Positions 61,017-64,000 of a DNA stretch of 64,000 bases are shown here, piece after piece. The position numbers and the translations under genes are program-made. Numbering within the stretch: the first letter of the stretch is position 1; each line of letters starts with the position of its first letter. The notes under the pieces are model-generated. The model saw only the letters and a program-made list of their open reading frames with translations, was not told the origin of the DNA and did not search any database. Source of the DNA: CAZMZF01 sp964570765 (lineage in GTDB: Bacteria; Zixibacteria; MSB-5A5; RBG-16-43-9); contig CAZMZF010000012.1 in assembly GCA_964570765.1 (NCBI GenBank), positions 1 through 64,000 on the forward strand. The letters run 5' to 3'.

Positions 61017-62810
61017 TTATTTATATTTTTTCAAAAGCCTTTGCAGTTCCACCCTGTGCATGCCAGCTTCTTTTGCTGCTTGTGAGACATTATTCTGATT
61101 TCTCTGGAGTAAATCTTCTAAAAAATTTTTTTCTACTTCCTCCACCACTTTCTTTCTCAAAGATTTCAGTTCCGGATAATTCTGGGCAATTTTGATCCCG
61201 GCATCTATTCCCGAACCATTAAAGATATTTTTGGGCAAATCCTCTTTGGTTATCCATTCACCCTTGGCTAAGATCACTGCTCGTTCGATAATATTTTCCA
61301 ACTCTCGAATATTTCCTGGAAATCTATATCTTGATAGAATATTTAAAGCCTCAGGTTCTATCCCCTTGATCTCTTTGTCAGATTTTTTTGCATATTTCCG
61401 TGTAAAGCTTTCAGCTAAAGGTGCTATATCTAATTTCCTCTCTCTCAAAGTAGGAAGCTTGAGGTTAATAACATTAATCCGATAATAAAGGTCCTCTCTG
61501 AACCTGTTTTCTTTGACCAGCGTAAATAAATCTTTATTGGTAGCTGAAATTATTCTCACATCTGACCTTTTGACTTTATTGGAACCTAAAGGCTCGAACT
61601 CGTGCGACTGGAGGAAGCGTAAAATCTTCACCTGAAGAAGCGGGCTCATCTCTCCGATCTCATCTAAGAAAATAGTACCTCCATTCGCTGCCTCGAATTT
61701 CCCTAACTTTCTCTGGGTAGCCCCGGTGAATGCCCCTTTCTCATAACCAAAAAGCTCTGACTCTAAAAGGGTTTCCGGAATTGCCGCACAGTTAATCGGC
61801 ACAAAACTTTTTCGTGAACGGCTGGAATTGAAATGAATAGCTCGTGCCAAAAGTTCTTTGCCAGTTCCGCTTTCCCCTTCGATCAATACCGTAGCCTCAG
61901 TATCTGCAATATCTGCCACAGTTTTCAGAACCTCCACCATCTGAGGACTGTTTCCCAGAATCTCATCGAATTTGAACTTTCCCCTTAAATCTGCTAATAA
62001 TTTTTCCTCAGATTCCTTCAGCTCCATAAAAAGAAGATTGTTCTCTAAAGCTATTGAGGTCCTTTCCGCTAAAGAACTCAAAAGCTCGATATCCCCGGAA
62101 ACGAAAGGCTCCCCCTCCCCGCTATCCTCTAAATAGATCACCCCTAAGACATTTTCCCTGGATTTAAGTGGAACGCAGAGAAGAGATTTGGTCCCTTTTC
62201 CCCAATCCTCTTTTTCCTCTATTTCTTTATAGATGAATTGCTGGATTAAAACGTTGTTTCCGGTGGAAAGAACCAGGTCTGTCAAATCAGACTTAATCTT
62301 TTCCTCGCTTTCCTCCAGCATCTTTTTCTGCTTATCCTTAGCCAGCTTTAATTTTAAACTCTTATTCTCATCGTAGATCTCCAGGAACCCTTTATCAACT
62401 GAAAATATCTCGATGACCGAATCCAGCACCGCTTCTAAAAGAAGATTGATATCTCTTTCTGCATATATTATGGTGGAGAGCTCATACAGGATTCGGTAGA
62501 TCTTCCTTTCTTCTTCTTTATCTTCAGATTCTTTTTTAAACTTCTGATACTCCTGGCTGGTTTTATTCAACCCCTCTTCTAAAGAATCCTCTAAAGCTAA
62601 AATTTTTTTATCCAGATCATCCAATTCCTGGATTATCTTCTCCAGGGAAGTAGAAATTTTCGAGGGAGAAAGATTGGATAAATCAGACAGGTCATTATGA
62701 ACTGTGTTTAAGCTTCGATAAAGAGCTTTAATCCCTTTGCCGCTTAAATTAGCTAAGGTTTTAAAAGTTTCCTCAAAACCATCTAACCTGGATTCTGCTT
62801 TTCTCCTCAC
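61017..62810 (-). CDS. sigma-54 activator with GAF domain
   Basis: About 597 residues from a GTG at 62810. The N-terminal coiled coil (1-105) is followed by a GAF domain (about 115-270; KGTKSLLCVPLKSRENVLGV). The AAA+ activator domain has GESGTGKELLARAIHFNS, GAFTGATQRKLGKF and GGTIFLDEIGEM. The C-terminal Fis-type HTH reads NNVSQAAKEAGMHRVELQRL. No receiver domain is present, so it is a one-component activator. The upstream-open frame to 62891 lies in a repeat and a promoter, so it was trimmed. Confidence 0.88.
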   Translation of the reverse strand: MRRKAESRLDGFEETFKTLANLSGKGIKALYRSLNTVHNDLSDLSNLSPSKISTSLEKIIQELDDLDKKILALEDSLEEGLNKTSQEYQKFKKESEDKEEERKIYRILYELSTIIYAERDINLLLEAVLDSVIEIFSVDKGFLEIYDENKSLKLKLAKDKQKKMLEESEEKIKSDLTDLVLSTGNNVLIQQFIYKEIEEKEDWGKGTKSLLCVPLKSRENVLGVIYLEDSGEGEPFVSGDIELLSSLAERTSIALENNLLFMELKESEEKLLADLRGKFKFDEILGNSPQMVEVLKTVADIADTEATVLIEGESGTGKELLARAIHFNSSRSRKSFVPINCAAIPETLLESELFGYEKGAFTGATQRKLGKFEAANGGTIFLDEIGEMSPLLQVKILRFLQSHEFEPLGSNKVKRSDVRIISATNKDLFTLVKENRFREDLYYRINVINLKLPTLRERKLDIAPLAESFTRKYAKKSDKEIKGIEPEALNILSRYRFPGNIRELENIIERAVILAKGEWITKEDLPKNIFNGSGIDAGIKIAQNYPELKSLRKKVVEEVEKNFLEDLLQRNQNNVSQAAKEAGMHRVELQRLLKKYK

Positions 62811-62817
62811 GTTTGCA

Positions 62818-62846
62818 ATATTATCTTCAAGTATAATTATTGTCAA
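62818..62846 (-). promoter_or_regulatory. strong sigma-70 promoter, likely leaderless transcript
   Basis: TTGACA (minus strand, 62841-62846), 17-base spacer and TAATAT (62818-62823). The expected start (about 62811) coincides with the GTG at 62810, so the mRNA would have almost no 5' leader. Confidence 0.6.
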
Positions 62847-62871
62847 CAGAAAAATTATTCTGATGGAATAA

Positions 62872-63106
62872 TTGCCCTTCGTTGAGGGCAACGTGCATCT
62901 ATTGATTTGTCATTGCGAGCGATCCCGCAATATGCGGGAGAGTGAAGCGATCCCCTTACCACATCTTAAACAGATTGCTTCCCCCGCTAAAAGGTGGGGT
63001 CGCAATGACAGTTTCTATTCCCATCTTGGTTAAAACAGACTTGTGTTGAGGGAAACATTTACTTATTTGTTGATTTTCCCCTCTTTTCGATTAACGGATC
63101 CACGTA
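62872..63106. repeat. palindromic repeats before the last gene
   Basis: A short CCTTCGTTGAGGGCAACG unit (62874-62891), a TCATTGCGAGCGATCCCGC...GCAATGACA element (62910-63010) with GATCCCGCAATATGCGGGA and CCCCGCTAAAAGGTGGGG inner stems, and the ATTAACGGATCCACG module (63090-63104). These fill the gap between the sigma-54 activator and the last gene. Confidence 0.75.
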
Positions 63107-63141
63107 TTAAATTTAGGTAGCTCAAAACAGGAATTAAGTTA

Positions 63142-64000
63142 ATGCAAAAGGTTTTAATCAATCAGCACAAAAGAGAAGATATCTTCAGATGCGGGTATAA
63201 GTCCCATTTCAGATTTGAGAAGAACGTTTCGGTCTTTCATGTTCTCAAGGAGAAAAAATGTTTTCCTCAGGGATGTATCTATTTTGAGTGGAAATGCAAA
63301 TTATTGAATAAAGGAAACGGTTGCCCAAAAAGATATAAACATGTGGGCAAAAGCTGCTTTTCCTGTAAGCATTACTTCGAGGAGAAGCTCTGTTATCAGC
63401 CGGAGATTTTGCTTCCGGAAAAAGATTTCAAAAACTTCCAGAGAGAATTTGAGGATTATGATGAATGGTTAGCCGAGCTTTCTGGAAAGAAGGTAAACGT
63501 CGGTGGGGTAATAAACTCAATCAAACCTCATTTCAAAAAAACTATTTTGTATAAAAAAGAACAGATGAATTTCTTAGGATTTTTAGTCAGTTTTAAATCA
63601 GGATATATCGACCGCGTCTTCTTCCAAGATTATTTCTATCTGAACATTCCCAGAAGGACTCAGGAGAATTATAGTTTCATTTGTGGAGACAAAATAGATT
63701 TCTGGGCAAAATTAAAAACAGATCGAGGAAGAATAGTCTTTTATAATCCGAAGGAAATAGAGGTTACTCACAAAAGCTCTGAGGAAACTTTCTCAGAAGT
63801 CCCGAAATGGAATTTCAGCGAAATTTTAGTTGCCAGAAAAACTGGAACTGAATTTGACGTTCAGCCGGAAAAATGTTTTGCTTGTGATAAGGGGATTTTG
63901 CTGGACATAAGCGAGGAAGATTCAAAGAGAAAAAGAAACTATCGCCATATTTTCTGCCTGCAGGGAATAAAAAATCCTGAAAACTGCATCTATGATTTGA
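63142..64000 (+). CDS. Cys-rich protein of unknown function, cut by the window edge
   Basis: An open frame of at least 286 codons from ATG 63142, running off the right end without a stop. It begins MQKVLINQHKREDIFRCGYK and has a Cys cluster between about residues 46 and 90 (CKLLNKGNGCPKRYKH, CFSCKHYFEEKLC), then a beta-rich part. Another CFAC follows near residue 253 and more Cys near the end. The spacing suggests metal-binding or iron-sulphur sites. No family is recognised. A weak AGGAATTAAG ribosome binding site lies upstream. Confidence 0.65.
   Translation, partial: MQKVLINQHKREDIFRCGYKSHFRFEKNVSVFHVLKEKKCFPQGCIYFEWKCKLLNKGNGCPKRYKHVGKSCFSCKHYFEEKLCYQPEILLPEKDFKNFQREFEDYDEWLAELSGKKVNVGGVINSIKPHFKKTILYKKEQMNFLGFLVSFKSGYIDRVFFQDYFYLNIPRRTQENYSFICGDKIDFWAKLKTDRGRIVFYNPKEIEVTHKSSEETFSEVPKWNFSEILVARKTGTEFDVQPEKCFACDKGILLDISEEDSKRKRNYRHIFCLQGIKNPENCIYDL

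Noticed and set aside
1..64000. tRNA or rRNA genes
   Set aside because: No cloverleaf with the GGTTCRA and CCA pattern and no rRNA-like stretch was found by reading; the GGTTCAA words at 51001 and 52386 are short repeats without tRNA arms.

Overview
The window is one 64 kb stretch of an AT-rich bacterial chromosome with a scaffold gap of 100 N. Almost all genes lie on the minus strand. The exceptions are a short membrane protein near 3.1 kb, the block from about 38.7 to 46.4 kb, and the gene running off the right edge. No rRNA, tRNA, CRISPR array or classical insertion sequence was found. The gene set suggests a diderm, probably anaerobic or microaerophilic, uncultivated lineage near the Fibrobacteres-Chlorobi-Bacteroidetes group: 2-oxoacid:ferredoxin oxidoreductase, PorV-like and DUF5683 envelope proteins, dockerin-type repeats on a secreted protein, an exosortase/PEP-CTERM system and three sigma-54 activators. 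This placement is inference from gene content only.

Layout. 0.2-1.5 kb: TPR protein flanked by 102-bp identical repeats. 2-13.4 kb: housekeeping genes (ispG; yraN-rnhB; an MFS exporter; rplS-trmD-rimM-khpA-rpsP-ffh; rpe, a PASTA protein, rsmB). 13.6-19.5 kb: a fused B12-binding radical SAM/DUF2344 protein and the korDABC operon. 19.6-21.6 kb: four small genes with a DUF4388 protein. 21.9-35 kb: a surface/exopolysaccharide island with two sigma-54 response regulators, a PrsK-type kinase, a frameshifted PEP-CTERM protein, a membrane protein, an FN3 lipoprotein, a PEGA/DUF5683 protein, a sugar transferase, an exosortase and a PorV-like protein. 35.4-36.6 kb: a GC-richer, apparently acquired UbiA-family gene. 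36.6-38.4 kb: two transporters. 38.7-43.8 kb: a plus-strand trehalose operon (otsA, otsB, a channel-like protein, DUF5752, treT-like). 44.4-46.4 kb: a large secreted beta-propeller/dockerin protein. 46.6-63 kb: DUF362, corC, ybeY, an HD membrane protein, phoH, aspS, a TPR protein, hisS, VanZ, a 5'-nucleotidase, a 17-codon Lys-rich ORF, a GxxExxY protein and a third sigma-54 activator. 63.1 kb to the edge: an unrecognised Cys-rich protein.

How it works together. The most notable system is the exosortase island. Three genes in or beside it (PEP-CTERM substrate, sugar transferase, PorV-like protein) each have a GG-N10-GC sigma-54 promoter. Upstream of each, at 47 to 108 bp, is a similar word (minus strand AAAAGTT followed by AT or GA, then ACT). 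This suggests one regulon controlled by the local PrsK/PrsR pair, linking surface-protein sorting, glycan priming and an outer-membrane protein.

A second theme is the intergenic DNA, which is dense in small palindromic repeats of several families. Some are nested through a recurring AACGGATCCGYAGGA module, and some contribute the last codons of genes. There is also a detached copy of the 3' end of aspS, and short-word arrays directly after stop codons. Points for an annotator: the N gap in rplS looks like an assembly artefact, rimM seems to start at ATT, and the PEP-CTERM gene carries one extra base.
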